This document shows positions 32,478 through 40,579 of a stretch of DNA of 64,000 bases, piece by piece (the first letter of the stretch is position 1; each line of letters opens with the position of its first letter). The notes under the pieces are model-generated. The model was not told the origin of the DNA and ran no database searches. It saw only the letters and a list, made by a program, of their open reading frames with translations. The translations under genes were made by a program, and so were the position numbers. This DNA comes from Phymorhynchus buccinoides (taxonomy: Eukaryota; Mollusca; Gastropoda; Neogastropoda; Raphitomidae), in contig CM065687.1 in assembly GCA_017654935.2 (NCBI GenBank), positions 16,182,677-16,246,676 on the forward strand, given 5' to 3'.

Positions 32478-34467
32478 TCCACGTTCAGACTGTAAGGCCT
32501 AGTGCAGTGTGAGAGGAAAAATCCCCTATACCCAGGTTCGAACTCGGGTTTATTGTATAAGAGACGAATGCGTTGCCTCTGTGCCACTCTCTCTCTACAC
32601 CTGTGCAAACACACACACACACCTTCATGAATCAACATAGATCATGGGCAAACTCATTCACACACACATACACACACACACACACCTCTTTGACTTTATT
32701 TTTGCTTGTAATATTCTCTCTGTTTATTTAACTTATTGTTATGAATTACTGTATTATCTGTTGATTCTATTGTCATAATTGATAATCGTCTTGATTACAT
32801 CTGTCTAATAATGTTTACAGTTTTAAACTGTCTCCTCTGGAGTCGGAGTGTGGCTGCCCACGTGGCGGGGTAATCAAAAACGGTCACACACGTAATGTTC
32901 TCATCCCTAGTTGGGGCATTTGTACCATAGTGTTCAATTACTTTGGCTGTTGGGATGATCCCTGGAGTCTTTAAGCCAGGGAACGACAACAATGACAAAC
33001 AACAGTCTATTTAGTTAACTTAGGGAGAAAGGTGGCAGAGTGGTTCAGATGTTCGCCTGCCAAATGTAATGCGTGACTGCAGCGTGAGTGACCCGGGTTC
33101 GAATCCTGGCCTCACCCTTTCTTTCTAGTTTGACAGGAAAATCGAACTGAACGTCGAGTCCTTCGGATGGGGACTTAACGCTAGTCTGACCTGTGCGCTT
33201 TATGCACGTAAAAATCCCATGGTAGTTGGAAGTCGGTAAGAGCAGGGAGAAATCCTGCTGCCTGGTATGGCCAAATTGATAGCTAGGTTTTCCAAGTGTA
33301 TCCTCACCCCCTCCTCACTGTGTGCCCCCTCCCCCCAAAAAAAAAAGATAAAAAAATTGGGTAGGCGCTGCACTTGCGGCGATGCGCTCTCCGGGGGAGA
33401 GCAGCCCGAATTTCACAGAGATAAGTCTCTGTGACTAGAATATACCAAATACCGAAATACCCCAAAATACTTATTTTCACTCTCATGATTATGCTGTCTG
33501 TTTCTTCAACTTTACAGTTGGGAAGTTTTTGTTATTTCATGAGATAGCGTGCGTTGTGCAGGCGGATGGGGCGGAGTTTGTGAAGGTGGCGACGGAGGTG
33601 AACGCGGCCAGCCCTGCCAAAGTGGATGAGCTGGATGAAGACCTCATGAAGGAGTTTGCCTACAACGCCTGCGGGGACATCAGCCCTGTTCAGGCCTTCA
33701 TCGGGGGCATCACTGCACAGGAAGTCATGAAGGTTTGTGTTTCTATGTGTGTTTCTGTCTGTCTCTGTGTGTGTGTGTGTGAGTTTGCCCATGGTTTATG
33801 TTGATTAATGAAGTTGTATGTGTCTATCTGTGTGTGTGTAAGTTTGCCCATAGTTTATGTTGATTCATGAAGTTGTATGTGTCTATCTGTGTGTGTGTAA
33901 GTTTGCCCATAGTTTATGTTGATTCATGAAGGTGTGTGTCATGTATGTGTGATGTGTGTGTGTAAGTTTGCCCATAGTTTATGTTGATTCATGAAGGTGT
34001 GTGTCATGTATGTGTGATGTGTGTGTGTGTAAGTTTGCCCATAATTTATGTTGATTCATGAAGGTGTGTGTGTGTGTTTGTCCACAATTTATGTTGATTT
34101 GATGAGCACTACACTGTAATCTGAAGTACACAGAGAACTGTACTAAAATAAATTTATCTCTGTGAGACTGGAAGAGAGATTGTACACGTGTATATATTGG
34201 GAAGGTAAACAGCAGATGGAGAGTGTTTGAAAGAGGTAGAGTGTGTGAAAGAGTTTGCATGTTTTGTGATGGCAAGGACCTGCAGTATGCTTGTCACAGA
34301 GTTTGACTGTGGGCAAGTTTCTTACATAATAGTTGCTGTGTTTTTTGGTGTTTTTTTTACAGGCATGTAGCGGAAAATTCACCCCTCTTCAGCAGTTCTT
34401 GTATTTCGACGCCTTGGAGTGCCTGCCTGAGGACAAGTCTGTGCTAACTGAGGAGGCCTGCAAACCT
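21383..34467 (+). CDS. UBA1: UBA1, ubiquitin-activating enzyme E1, exons 1-11 (N-terminal ~440 residues)
   Basis: Eleven exons join without a break into 440 codons: 21383-21484, 23982-24043, 24494-24662, 25986-26120, 26752-26858, 27866-27956, 29595-29727, 31156-31253, 31779-31925, 33562-33732, 34363-34467. The product is collinear with animal UBA1: a disordered start with a nuclear-localisation-like PAKRARIE, the [16 protein letters not shown] entry into the inactive adenylation domain, [38 protein letters not shown], the first catalytic-cysteine half-domain ([15 protein letters not shown] to [13 protein letters not shown]), the four-helix segment and the return ending [17 protein letters not shown]1 activates ubiquitin with ATP and loads it on E2 enzymes. 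The active adenylation, catalytic-Cys and ubiquitin-fold domains (about 600 residues) are encoded by later exons outside the window. Start choice: first ATG directly after the acceptor. Confidence 0.95.
21969..22170. mobile_element. Inverted-repeat MITE in UBA1 intron 1
   Basis: The left end ggccgggttcacattagacg...taagttccgtacggaa is mirrored by the right end ttccgcatggaatat...tgtgtgtacacggcctta. A related right half opens contig 3 at 56109-56185. Confidence 0.65.
22713..23037. mobile_element. Inverted-repeat MITE in UBA1 intron 1
   Basis: The left arm contains gagtttcac and cgccaaaaggggtctaagaa; the right arm contains ttcttagaccgtttttgccg and gtgaaacggcccc. Noncoding between. Confidence 0.6.
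23088..23569. mobile_element. hAT-like non-autonomous element with 5-bp target duplication
   Basis: Ends are CAGGGCTCCCCATT and AATGGGGAGCCCTG (14-bp perfect inverted repeats). ATGCG flanks both sides. The interior has repeated tatagagggt...cacccccag motifs and no visible transposase. Also present in contig 2 (36536-37017). Confidence 0.75.
23982..24043 (+). CDS. UBA1: UBA1 exon 2
   Basis: Acceptor tgtgttcag, donor GCT/GTAAGT, ends in phase 2. Encodes [20 protein letters not shown]; the last codon is completed as Leu by exon 3. Confidence 0.95.
24494..24662 (+). CDS. UBA1: UBA1 exon 3
   Basis: Acceptor gttacccag, donor CAG/GTGAGT. Encodes the first Rossmann strand-turn-helix of the inactive adenylation domain ([18 protein letters not shown]), then [17 protein letters not shown]. 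Confidence 0.97.
24756..25499 (+). mobile_element. Non-autonomous hAT-like element with zinc-finger ORF, 6-bp target duplication
   Basis: Ends are CAGAGCTGATTCTAG and CTAGAATCAGCTCTG (15-bp perfect inverted repeats), flanked by tataga on both sides. An ORF starting at 25029 encodes a basic/acidic N-terminus and [11 protein letters not shown], the lead-in to a TTF/BED-type zinc finger known from ZNF862-like hAT proteins. Here a 13-bp deletion relative to the contig-2 copy breaks the frame just before the CKVC pair, ending at 25268. No catalytic domain is present. Located in UBA1 intron 3. Confidence 0.85.
25748..25985 (+). repeat. Two extra 119-bp copies of the UBA1 exon 4 5' part
   Basis: Acceptor plus first ~77 bases of exon 4 recur at 25748 and 25867, exactly 119 bases apart and 119 before the full exon at 25986. 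After gctacat each extra copy runs into intron sequence (taggaaatac) and has no donor, so including one would give a frameshift and stop. They are pseudo-exons with intact acceptors. Confidence 0.95.
25986..26120 (+). CDS. UBA1: UBA1 exon 4 (complete copy)
   Basis: The third of three tandem acceptors (gtgtgcag) leads into [31 protein letters not shown] and a tail ending LSQFQ, donor CAG/GTCAGT. 45 codons, phase 0 at both ends. Only this copy has a donor. Confidence 0.95.
26454..26528. other. Intronic hairpin, ~30-bp arms
   Basis: The arm gaggggtaattgtctaaacg/tgttatcac is mirrored by gtgataacacgcttaggcaa/ctacccctc with three imperfect positions and a ~17-base loop. The contig-2 copy (40791-40865) pairs perfectly. 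It could be a tiny MITE or a pre-miRNA-like hairpin. Confidence 0.7.
26752..26858 (+). CDS. UBA1: UBA1 exon 5
   Basis: Acceptor gaggtgcag, donor TTTGG/GTAAGT. Encodes [20 protein letters not shown] and the ETRGLFG strand; ends in phase 2. Confidence 0.95.
26932..27585 (+). mobile_element. Non-autonomous hAT-like element with zinc-finger ORF, 6-bp target duplication
   Basis: Inverted ends CAGACCTGCCTAC and GTAGGCAGGTCTG are flanked by aatatc on both sides. It lies in UBA1 intron 5. Two further copies of the family occur (35538 onward and 41269-48266). Confidence 0.85.
27174..27542 (+). CDS. Zinc-finger N-terminal fragment of a hAT-type transposase
   Basis: An open frame of 122 codons inside the element: a Ser/Asp-rich start ([15 protein letters not shown]), a Lys/Arg-rich stretch (TRKRKSSG), then [12 protein letters not shown] and a C2H2/BED-like finger CNLCHADFS...HVQSAKHK, ending soon after. 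It corresponds in layout to the DNA-binding N-terminus of hAT-superfamily proteins; the RNase H-like catalytic region is missing. Whether it is expressed is unknown. The contig-2 copy carries a one-base insertion that breaks the frame before the finger. Confidence 0.6.
   Translation: MADSSSSSDSGDVSNEKSRTQTRKRKSSGTPSCSKKKHRPDAQVFKIAYTEEWPCIVRSRLGANHAHCNLCHADFSVNHGGRDDRQHVQSAKHKQYVSAQEENKLIAVVCGCYEKICHATEN
27866..27956 (+). CDS. UBA1: UBA1 exon 6
   Basis: Acceptor ttcttcag, donor AAG/GTGAGA. Encodes [20 protein letters not shown] then [10 protein letters not shown], entering the first catalytic-cysteine half-domain. Confidence 0.95.
28063..28285. mobile_element. piggyBac-like MITE (TTAA target)
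   Basis: Ends CCCCTTGACTGCCA and TGGCAGTCAAGGGG are flanked by TTAA on both sides, the piggyBac-type target site. Noncoding. The allelic copy is at 48745-48945 with a small internal deletion. Confidence 0.8.
28675..28847 (-). mobile_element. SINE family B in UBA1 intron 6
   Basis: Same core as at 19099. Flanked by atcataagtg upstream and atcatgagtg downstream; the contig-2 allele has identical 10-bp copies, consistent with a target duplication. The minus strand ends in a caacaacaa tail. Confidence 0.8.
29082..29476. mobile_element. Inverted-repeat MITE in UBA1 intron 6
   Basis: The left end ttaccgtaaaaactggactg is mirrored by cggtttatagtccgcatttt/acggtaa at the right. The interior repeats ataagctgcacc. 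No coding capacity. Confidence 0.75.
29595..29727 (+). CDS. UBA1: UBA1 exon 7
   Basis: Acceptor gtgtgcag, donor CTCG/GTATGT. Encodes [34 protein letters not shown] and CEPIKIKVL, the core of the first catalytic-cysteine half-domain; phase 1 at the end. Confidence 0.95.
29737..29895. mobile_element. MITE-like repeat (tttttcggattataaggcgc family)
   Basis: The end catatttttcggattataag/gcgcacc is mirrored near 29870 by gccttatagtcagaaaaa. Related starts occur at about 32170 (atatttttcggtttatg) and the contig-2 equivalents. Confidence 0.6.
30095..30690 (-). mobile_element. Interspersed repeat, ~600 bp
   Basis: On the minus strand it is collinear with 54570-54870 and in part with 57960-58110, sharing cacagaacttccagaaggtg, agcaaagggaaaag and gtctccccgctgcg. 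Noncoding. The class is unknown. The contig-2 allele is at about 51010-51610. Confidence 0.7.
31156..31253 (+). CDS. UBA1: UBA1 exon 8
   Basis: Acceptor ttgatag, donor TTC/GTAAGT. Encodes [20 protein letters not shown] then [13 protein letters not shown]. The contig-2 allele has Asn for the Asp near the end. Confidence 0.95.
31540..31690 (+). repeat. 114-bp tandem duplication at the UBA1 exon 9 acceptor
   Basis: The stretch aaaacggcaggataaatgtg...gcaataaacagaaat...aaggcagctatg occurs twice, placing a pseudo-acceptor at 31665 exactly 114 bases before the true exon start at 31779. The pseudo-copy covers only the first ~24 exon bases and then returns to intron. Confidence 0.9.
31779..31925 (+). 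CDS. UBA1: UBA1 exon 9
   Basis: Acceptor ataaacag, donor GAG/GTAGGG. Encodes [39 protein letters not shown] and a GGLPKPRCE end, the four-helix-bundle region. 49 codons, phase 0. Confidence 0.95.
32405..32600 (-). mobile_element. tRNA-derived SINE
   Basis: The minus strand begins agtggcacagaggcaacgca (box A-like) and contains cccgagttcgaacctgggta (box B), spacing as in a tRNA. It then runs into a SINE body with ccgaaagact (as in plus-strand atccgaaagactccacg). Not a functional tRNA: the cloverleaf is not kept. Confidence 0.7.
32836..32998 (+). mobile_element. SINE family B
   Basis: Core gtgtggctgcccacgtgg, ggtcacacacgtaatgttct, gatccctggagtctttaagc and a caacaatgacaaacaac tail; plus orientation, opposite to the other copies. 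Confidence 0.8.
33028..33300 (+). mobile_element. tRNA-derived SINE with body
   Basis: The head aggtggcagagtggttcaga (box A) and gggttcgaatcctgg (box B) is followed by a body with gtcgagtccttcggatgggg and cacgtaaaaatcccatgg, a pattern common to mollusc SINEs. Confidence 0.75.
33355..33465 (+). mobile_element. Short SINE-like repeat
   Basis: ggtaggcgctgcacttgcgg, gagagcagcccgaatttcac and agtctctgtgactagaatat form a compact GC-rich unit familiar from gastropod genomes. Only one copy is in the window. Confidence 0.45.
33562..33732 (+). CDS. UBA1: UBA1 exon 10
   Basis: Acceptor cgttgtgcag, donor AAG/GTTTGT. Encodes [39 protein letters not shown] and [18 protein letters not shown], the helix that returns to the inactive adenylation domain. 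57 codons. No contig-2 copy is present. Confidence 0.95.
33733..34090 (+). repeat. ~60-bp tandem repeat x5-6 starting at the exon 10 donor
   Basis: Units contain gtttgcccatagtttatgtt, gattcatgaag and a GT-rich run. In each, tcatgaag/gt resembles the real exon end gtcatgaag/gtttgt at 33733, giving repeated donor-like sites. Unit length varies with the (GT)n part. Confidence 0.85.
34363..34467 (+). CDS. UBA1: UBA1 exon 11
   Basis: Acceptor tttttttacag, donor CCT/GTAAGC. Encodes [20 protein letters not shown] then [15 protein letters not shown], matching the end of the inactive adenylation half of E1. The next expected exon (the start of the active adenylation domain) is not seen before the gap. 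Confidence 0.95.
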
Positions 34468-34967
34468 GTAAGCTTAAGGAGTCTGGGTGTGTGAGAAGGG
34501 TTGTGTATGTGGGATAGTGGGGAGGGAAAGAAAGAGAAGAGAGAGAGAGAGTACATGGAGATGTATAGAATATGTTTCAAGAAGTTAGGTAGCTGGTTAC
34601 AGAGCTATTCTCTTTTTAAACAAATAAAATAAAAAGGAATCTATTACAGTATGTAAACAACAAACATTGGACATTTTATTGTTCCGGTTTTGTTGTTGAG
34701 TGAGACGTTTGTGCCTTATGACCAAAGATATTAAATAGAATATAAAAATCAGATTAGATTAACTCTTCTAGCACCATGGGGCGAATACATTCACCCAAAC
34801 TATCTATACACTCCCACCAAATGCAAAGACATTTTACTGCCATGTGTTTGTCTATTTTTATAGCTTATGTGACTCTTTTTTCACACATAGCTCGATAAAA
34901 TAGTTATTCCCCTCTTGTCTGTTGAGATGCAACGGACAACCAGGAATGTAAAAAAATACAGTGGAAC

Positions 34968-35135
34968 CTCCCTTAAAGACCTTCCATTATGACTCCCTCC
35001 CACATAAGACCTACTTCTCCGAGACATTGCCCTTCTTTGTAAGTATCAAAATTACCTCCCTTATAAGACCCCTTCCTTATAAGACATAACTATAAGAGGT
35101 TCCTTATAAGAGGTTTGACTGTGTATGGTACATGG
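34968..35135. mobile_element. pogo/Tc1-mariner-like MITE
   Basis: Starts cagtggaacctcccttaaag and ends aggttccttataagaggttt. The family (inverted ends CAGTGGAACCTCCCTTATAA, TA target) recurs at 37620-37775, 58590-58880 and 60552-61160. Confidence 0.7.
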
Positions 35136-35432
35136 CACTAGAAGTGTTACAATGTAAGGGATGCACACTATAAAATCACAGCGTCTTGGTCAGTAAAATG
35201 CGTCGGGTAGGCATGGGTGCTACTACTCTTTCATTTTTGCACTGATTTCAGTATTTTTAATTTTACCAGAAACTGAACTTCAGTTTTTTTGTTTTTTATC
35301 AAAACATTTTTTTTTTAAAATGGCCACAAGCGATTTGGGGCGTTTTGAACTTGGTTGTTCTATCTTGGAAATTTACAAAGGCAATGTAATAATTTCACAC
35401 GGCTTATCAAACTACTGTCTGTCTATCATTTT

Positions 35433-35537
35433 AACCCTTTTACCGCCAACCATACTTCAGCCAAAAGTTTCCATTAAATTTACCTGGGTATAGAACAAAA
35501 TCCATCTGCAGTATTGGGGATTCTTCTGTGACATATA
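35433..35537. mobile_element. 5' part of a piggyBac-like MITE, cut by a hAT element
   Basis: ttaacccttttaccgccaac matches the CCCTTTCACCGCC ends of the MITEs at 49940 and 61870. The other end is missing because a hAT element begins at 35538 and the contig stops inside that. Confidence 0.65.
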
Positions 35538-35978
35538 CAGACCTGCCTACGATTTGGCCGTAGCAGCTACGAAAAATAAAGCTTGGCTACGGAGCTACAG
35601 CAACCTTAACATTGCTACGGAGAAAACAAAATGCCGCCGCATTTTATTTTTGCTTATGCCGTTCCCGGTTTTGTCTGTTTCTAAGAGCAGACGCCGTGTC
35701 ACGCGCGATAACCTAGTCACTTCCGTTTTTATCAGTGACTGCGCATGCGTTCTTATTACTTTCTCTGAAAAAAATGGCGGACTCCAGCAGCAGTAGTGAT
35801 TCGGGAGATGTTTCTAACGAAAAAAACCGAACCCAAACCAGAAAACGAATATCATCTGGCACACCATCTTGTTCTAAGAAAAAACATCGGCCTGACGCAC
35901 AAGTTTTCAAAATAGCTTACACGGAGGAGTGGCCTTGCATCGTCAGAAGTCGACTTGGTGCGAACCATGCTCACTGCA
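35538..35978 (+). mobile_element. hAT-like element, truncated by the assembly gap
   Basis: CAGACCTGCCTACGATTTGG start and the same zinc-finger ORF (ATG at 35774) as at 26932. Sequence stops at the N block, before the finger. An independent insertion of the same family in UBA1 intron 11. Confidence 0.85.
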
Positions 35979-36478
35979 NNNNNNNNNNNNNNNNNNNNNN
36001 NNNNNNNNNNNNNNNNNNNNNNNNNNNNNNNNNNNNNNNNNNNNNNNNNNNNNNNNNNNNNNNNNNNNNNNNNNNNNNNNNNNNNNNNNNNNNNNNNNNN
36101 NNNNNNNNNNNNNNNNNNNNNNNNNNNNNNNNNNNNNNNNNNNNNNNNNNNNNNNNNNNNNNNNNNNNNNNNNNNNNNNNNNNNNNNNNNNNNNNNNNNN
36201 NNNNNNNNNNNNNNNNNNNNNNNNNNNNNNNNNNNNNNNNNNNNNNNNNNNNNNNNNNNNNNNNNNNNNNNNNNNNNNNNNNNNNNNNNNNNNNNNNNNN
36301 NNNNNNNNNNNNNNNNNNNNNNNNNNNNNNNNNNNNNNNNNNNNNNNNNNNNNNNNNNNNNNNNNNNNNNNNNNNNNNNNNNNNNNNNNNNNNNNNNNNN
36401 NNNNNNNNNNNNNNNNNNNNNNNNNNNNNNNNNNNNNNNNNNNNNNNNNNNNNNNNNNNNNNNNNNNNNNNNNNNNNN
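35979..36478. other. Assembly gap, exactly 500 N
   Basis: Fixed-size N block joining two contigs. Left contig ends in UBA1 intron 11; right contig starts back in UBA1 intron 1. Confidence 1.
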
Positions 36479-36535
36479 AAACGGCCCCCTGATTTCTAGT
36501 TTTGAAAGCGATCTTTTGGCACAGTTTATAATGCG

Positions 36536-37017
36536 CAGGGCTCCCCATTTTGTTTCACCATAGAGGGTATTTTCACCCCCAGGAAGCGGCTATAGAGGGT
36601 CTCTTCACCCCCAGGGTGAACTTATAGAGGGTGAAAAATCAAAACAAAATAAGCATAAAGACATGTGGGTACTGTAAAAAAAAAGTAAAGTAAAGTAAAG
36701 TAAAGGAAGGAAGAAAGAAAGGGAGGAAGTTGAGGGCTCCATTGGACTTGGTGAGTAGAGGGGTGGAAGAGGAAGGGTCTTTATCTTCTAACCTAAACAG
36801 ACAGCAGTGGTACCAGACTCGTAAACTTTGGGCTGGCATGCCTAATTGGTCTCATGGGTCTGCAGTAGACCGGTGAATGGGAGATGGGCTCACGCACTCG
36901 GCAGATTTATAGTGCGTCTCTACCCTCGAGTAGTAATTATAGTGCGTCATTTCACCCCCAGTAGGAAGTTTTAATGCGTCTGTCACGCACATTTGACGCA
37001 CAGAATGGGGAGCCCTG
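36536..37017. mobile_element. hAT-like element (5-bp target duplication), second copy
   Basis: Near-identical to 23088-23569, in the same position in UBA1 intron 1. Confidence 0.75.
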
Positions 37018-37437
37018 ATGCGTTTCAATGTACTTTAAAACCCCCAACTTTAAGCATTATATGACATTCTTAGGTTCGTGTAATGTGGGTTACTGCCGTA
37101 AGTCTCTAAAATAAGTACCCCATTATCACATTTTTAACCCTCTATAAATCCAGGAATGAAGGGAATAGATAGATAATAGAAACATAGGAATAAGGGGAAG
37201 TAACAGTTAGTGTAAAACAAGGAATGAAAGAGTTAAGAAAACAAGTATTGTGATTTGCATGTCTGGGATGTTAGTCTGATGATACATTCTTCTCTGAATG
37301 CCAAGTAAATTTGTGTGGATAAATTTACATATGTACACGGGAAAAGAAACCAAGAAAATGACACCATGACTAGTGTTATGGTTTAGAGAAACGTGCCTTT
37401 TGATGCATTATTTTAAAGATGATGTGTTTGTGTTCAG

Positions 37438-37499
37438 GTGGACATGGCCAAGAATGGAACGTCTGAGGATATTGATGAGGGCCTGTACTCTAGGCAGCT
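37438..37499 (+). CDS. UBA1: UBA1 exon 2, copy 2
   Basis: Same sequence and splice sites as 23982-24043. Confidence 0.95.
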
Positions 37500-40400
37500 G
37501 TAAGTACAAAAGCTGTGTGTGTGTGTGTCACTGTATGTGTGTGTGTGTGATGCAATCTACGTTTAAAGGCGATTTTGTAACTGGAATTTAATGTGAAGGA
37601 ATAATACAAGTACAGTGGAACCTCCCTTTTTAGACCTTCAAAAATCAGCCAAAGGGAGTGGTCTTATAAGGGAGTGGTCTTATAAGGGAGGTAATTTTAA
37701 TACTTTCAAAGAAGGGCAATGTCTCGGAGAAGTAGGTCTTATATGGGAGGGAGTCTTATAAGGGAGGTTCTACTGTACATCATGTCAAATCATCTACTGT
37801 TAGGTGTGTGTGATAGACAACAAGGGCCTCATACATTTCCCCATGTTGTCTATAGATAACGAGTTGGCTGTTTAATTAACAGCTTCAGATTGTCAACGGG
37901 CCCGGGCCATTGACCCGTATTGAAGGTTATTTGACCCCTCATTTTGTGCAGCCAGGGTTATTTTAGAAATTGACCCATCATTTTCTGTAATCAAGGTTCA
38001 TTTGACCCATGAAGTTTGAAACAATCTGAAGCTTTGGTTTAAATCAATAATTTTTGCTCTTACCAGGCCATCATTTTTAGTAGCATTCTACACAATTCAC
38101 ACTTCTGCTACACTTCAAACTGTGCTCTTCAATTCTTGACTGCTGCACATTTTCTGTGCAGTTTGTTTGACGGTTTTTAGCGAATAGTGCTACACATTTC
38201 ACACCGAAACTACACATTTCAGCTATTCGGACCGCTCATGGTGTGTGTAAAGGGCTAACCTGGTGTGTTAAGTAAGAATTGAACTGCTGTTACCCAGGTA
38301 TGTTCTGGGCCACGAGGCCATGCGAAAGATGGCCAACTCCAACGTGCTGATCTCCGGGATGAGAGGCCTGGGCATGGAGATCGCTAAGAACGTGGTGCTG
38401 GGCGGGGTCAAGTCGGTCACCATCCACGACCCGGAGAAGGTGACCTTCACTGACCTCAGCTCGCAGGTGAGTCACACTGGTCAAGAAATGTCAGGGTCAA
38501 CAATAGATTTTTACCTGTGTTCAGTGCACGACGGCTCAGAAGAAAGAAGAGTATATAGACAGAGCTGATTCTAGAGCGCGGGATTGGTACAATCCCCCGA
38601 AAATCTGTTCCTTCCCGCGATAATCGAGTCTTAATGCGGGCCGACTCCCGCACATTTGCAGAACTGCCCGCTATTTTCACCGATCGCTGCGGGCATGGCG
38701 TTCGTCGTCTGCAAAACCTGTTGTCTAGGCTACACAAACTGATCAACCAATCAATCGCGTTCATCTCATTCATCTTGAATACCGACGAGAACTTGCGAGA
38801 GTTTAAGCCGCCATATTGGATTTCTTCCAAAATGAAGCGCGTAGCCACGCTCCTTGATTTTGACTTTCGCAGAGGCAAAGTGAAAAAAAAGCAGTCTGTG
38901 CCACATGATGAGTCAGAGTGTGGAGAAGAGCTTGAAGAAACGGCGACTACATCCCAAAACTCGGAGAAGCAGCCTGATAACAGCGCCAGTGCAAGGGAAC
39001 ACCGGTTCCAAGACGACTGGCTGAAGAAGTGGCCATGGCTGTCCAAGATGGAGAGTGGCGGAATGCAGTGCAAAGTGTGTTTAAAGCACAAGAAAAAGAA
39101 CGCATTTACATCACCCACGGGCTGCAGCAACTACCGAACGAACACACACTGTCTTTAATTTGTATGTATGAATGCTTTCAATTAACAATTTAAAAATAGA
39201 TTTGTATGTCATGGCTGTTTTCCCTTGTATCCAGTGGACCTGCCACCAATCCCCCCTTTTTTCAATCATAGGGGGGGAATGCCCCCCCTTTTTCAAAATC
39301 CTAGAATCAGCTCTGTATAGATTGAAAGGGTTAGGTTAGAAAATAGGAGTTTTGTTTTGTTTTGCTGTCCCATCTTTCTGTCTGGCTGTACAGTGGCGTT
39401 GCTCTCACGCCACTCATCTTTGTTCCCAACTGACAGCCACACCCCTGGTTTGTCAGGTCGCAGAATCCAAAACCAGCAATTAATCCTACTAGCGTAGCGA
39501 AATACACTTCTATTTCAGAATGAATCATGAATTTTGTGTGTGCGTGTGCAGTTTTTCGTGCGTGAAGAGGATCTGGGCAAGAACCGTGCGGAAGTGTCGC
39601 AGCCTCGACTGGCGGAGCTGAATAGCTACATTAGGAAATACATTCATCAATTTTGTGTGTGCATGTGCAGTTTTTCCTGCGTGAAGAGGATCTAGGCAAG
39701 AACCGTGCGGAAGTGTCGCAGCCTCGACTGGCGGAGCTGAACAGCTATGTGCCTGTGGCCAGCTCCACTGCCAGCCTGGACGAAGCCTTCCTCTCACAGT
39801 TCCAGGTGTGTGTGTGTTTGTGTGTGCGAGTGCATGTCTTTGGGTGAGTGCGTTCATGCACAATGTGTGCGTTCATTCCCGGTTGTTATGTGCACATGGC
39901 TTGTGTGCGTGTGTCTGTGATACAGAAGCTACAACATTTATAATGTTATGTTTTGCTTTACTATTCTTTTTAACTACATGTGGCTAATCTGTAAGGAAAT
40001 TTTGTATTATTTATTTATTTATTTATTAAGACAACTTTTATAGCGCCTAATCTTTAAGCTCTAAGCGCTTTACATAAATCACTAAAATAAACACAATGAA
40101 CAAAAAGTATACATCAAACATTGACCAACACCCCCCTACCCTGATCCCTCAGTCAATTTCTCAATCACGCCCAAATAATGAATGACATAATCTACAGTAC
40201 ACTTTCGCAACCAACTTGAAACACTCACACTGATGGACGCTTAAAGACGCCCAGGCCACACTATTAACAAATCACACTCACACCCACATTTATAACGATA
40301 GAGAGAGAAAGAGAACAAGAGAGAGAAAGAGACAGAGACAGAGAAAGACAGAGACGGAGACACAGAGAGCCAGACAGAGGGACAGACGGAGAAAGAGAGA

Positions 40401-40543
40401 AGAGAGAGACACAAACAGAGACAGAGATATATAGATGCATCATAAAATAACAACTTACTATAATTTGTACATACAATAGTCAAAGGCACATAATATTCAA
40501 TATTAATAAACATTCGCACACACACACACACACACCCTACACC

Positions 40544-40579
<36 letters not shown>

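Noticed and set aside
33030..33115. Possible tRNA genes (also at 32540 and 59275)
   Set aside because: Box A and B are present but the stems do not fold as a clean cloverleaf and SINE bodies follow; they are SINE heads.
33733..34090. CRISPR-like direct repeats
   Set aside because: Repeats are contiguous, unequal and GT-rich in a eukaryotic intron, with no unique spacers.
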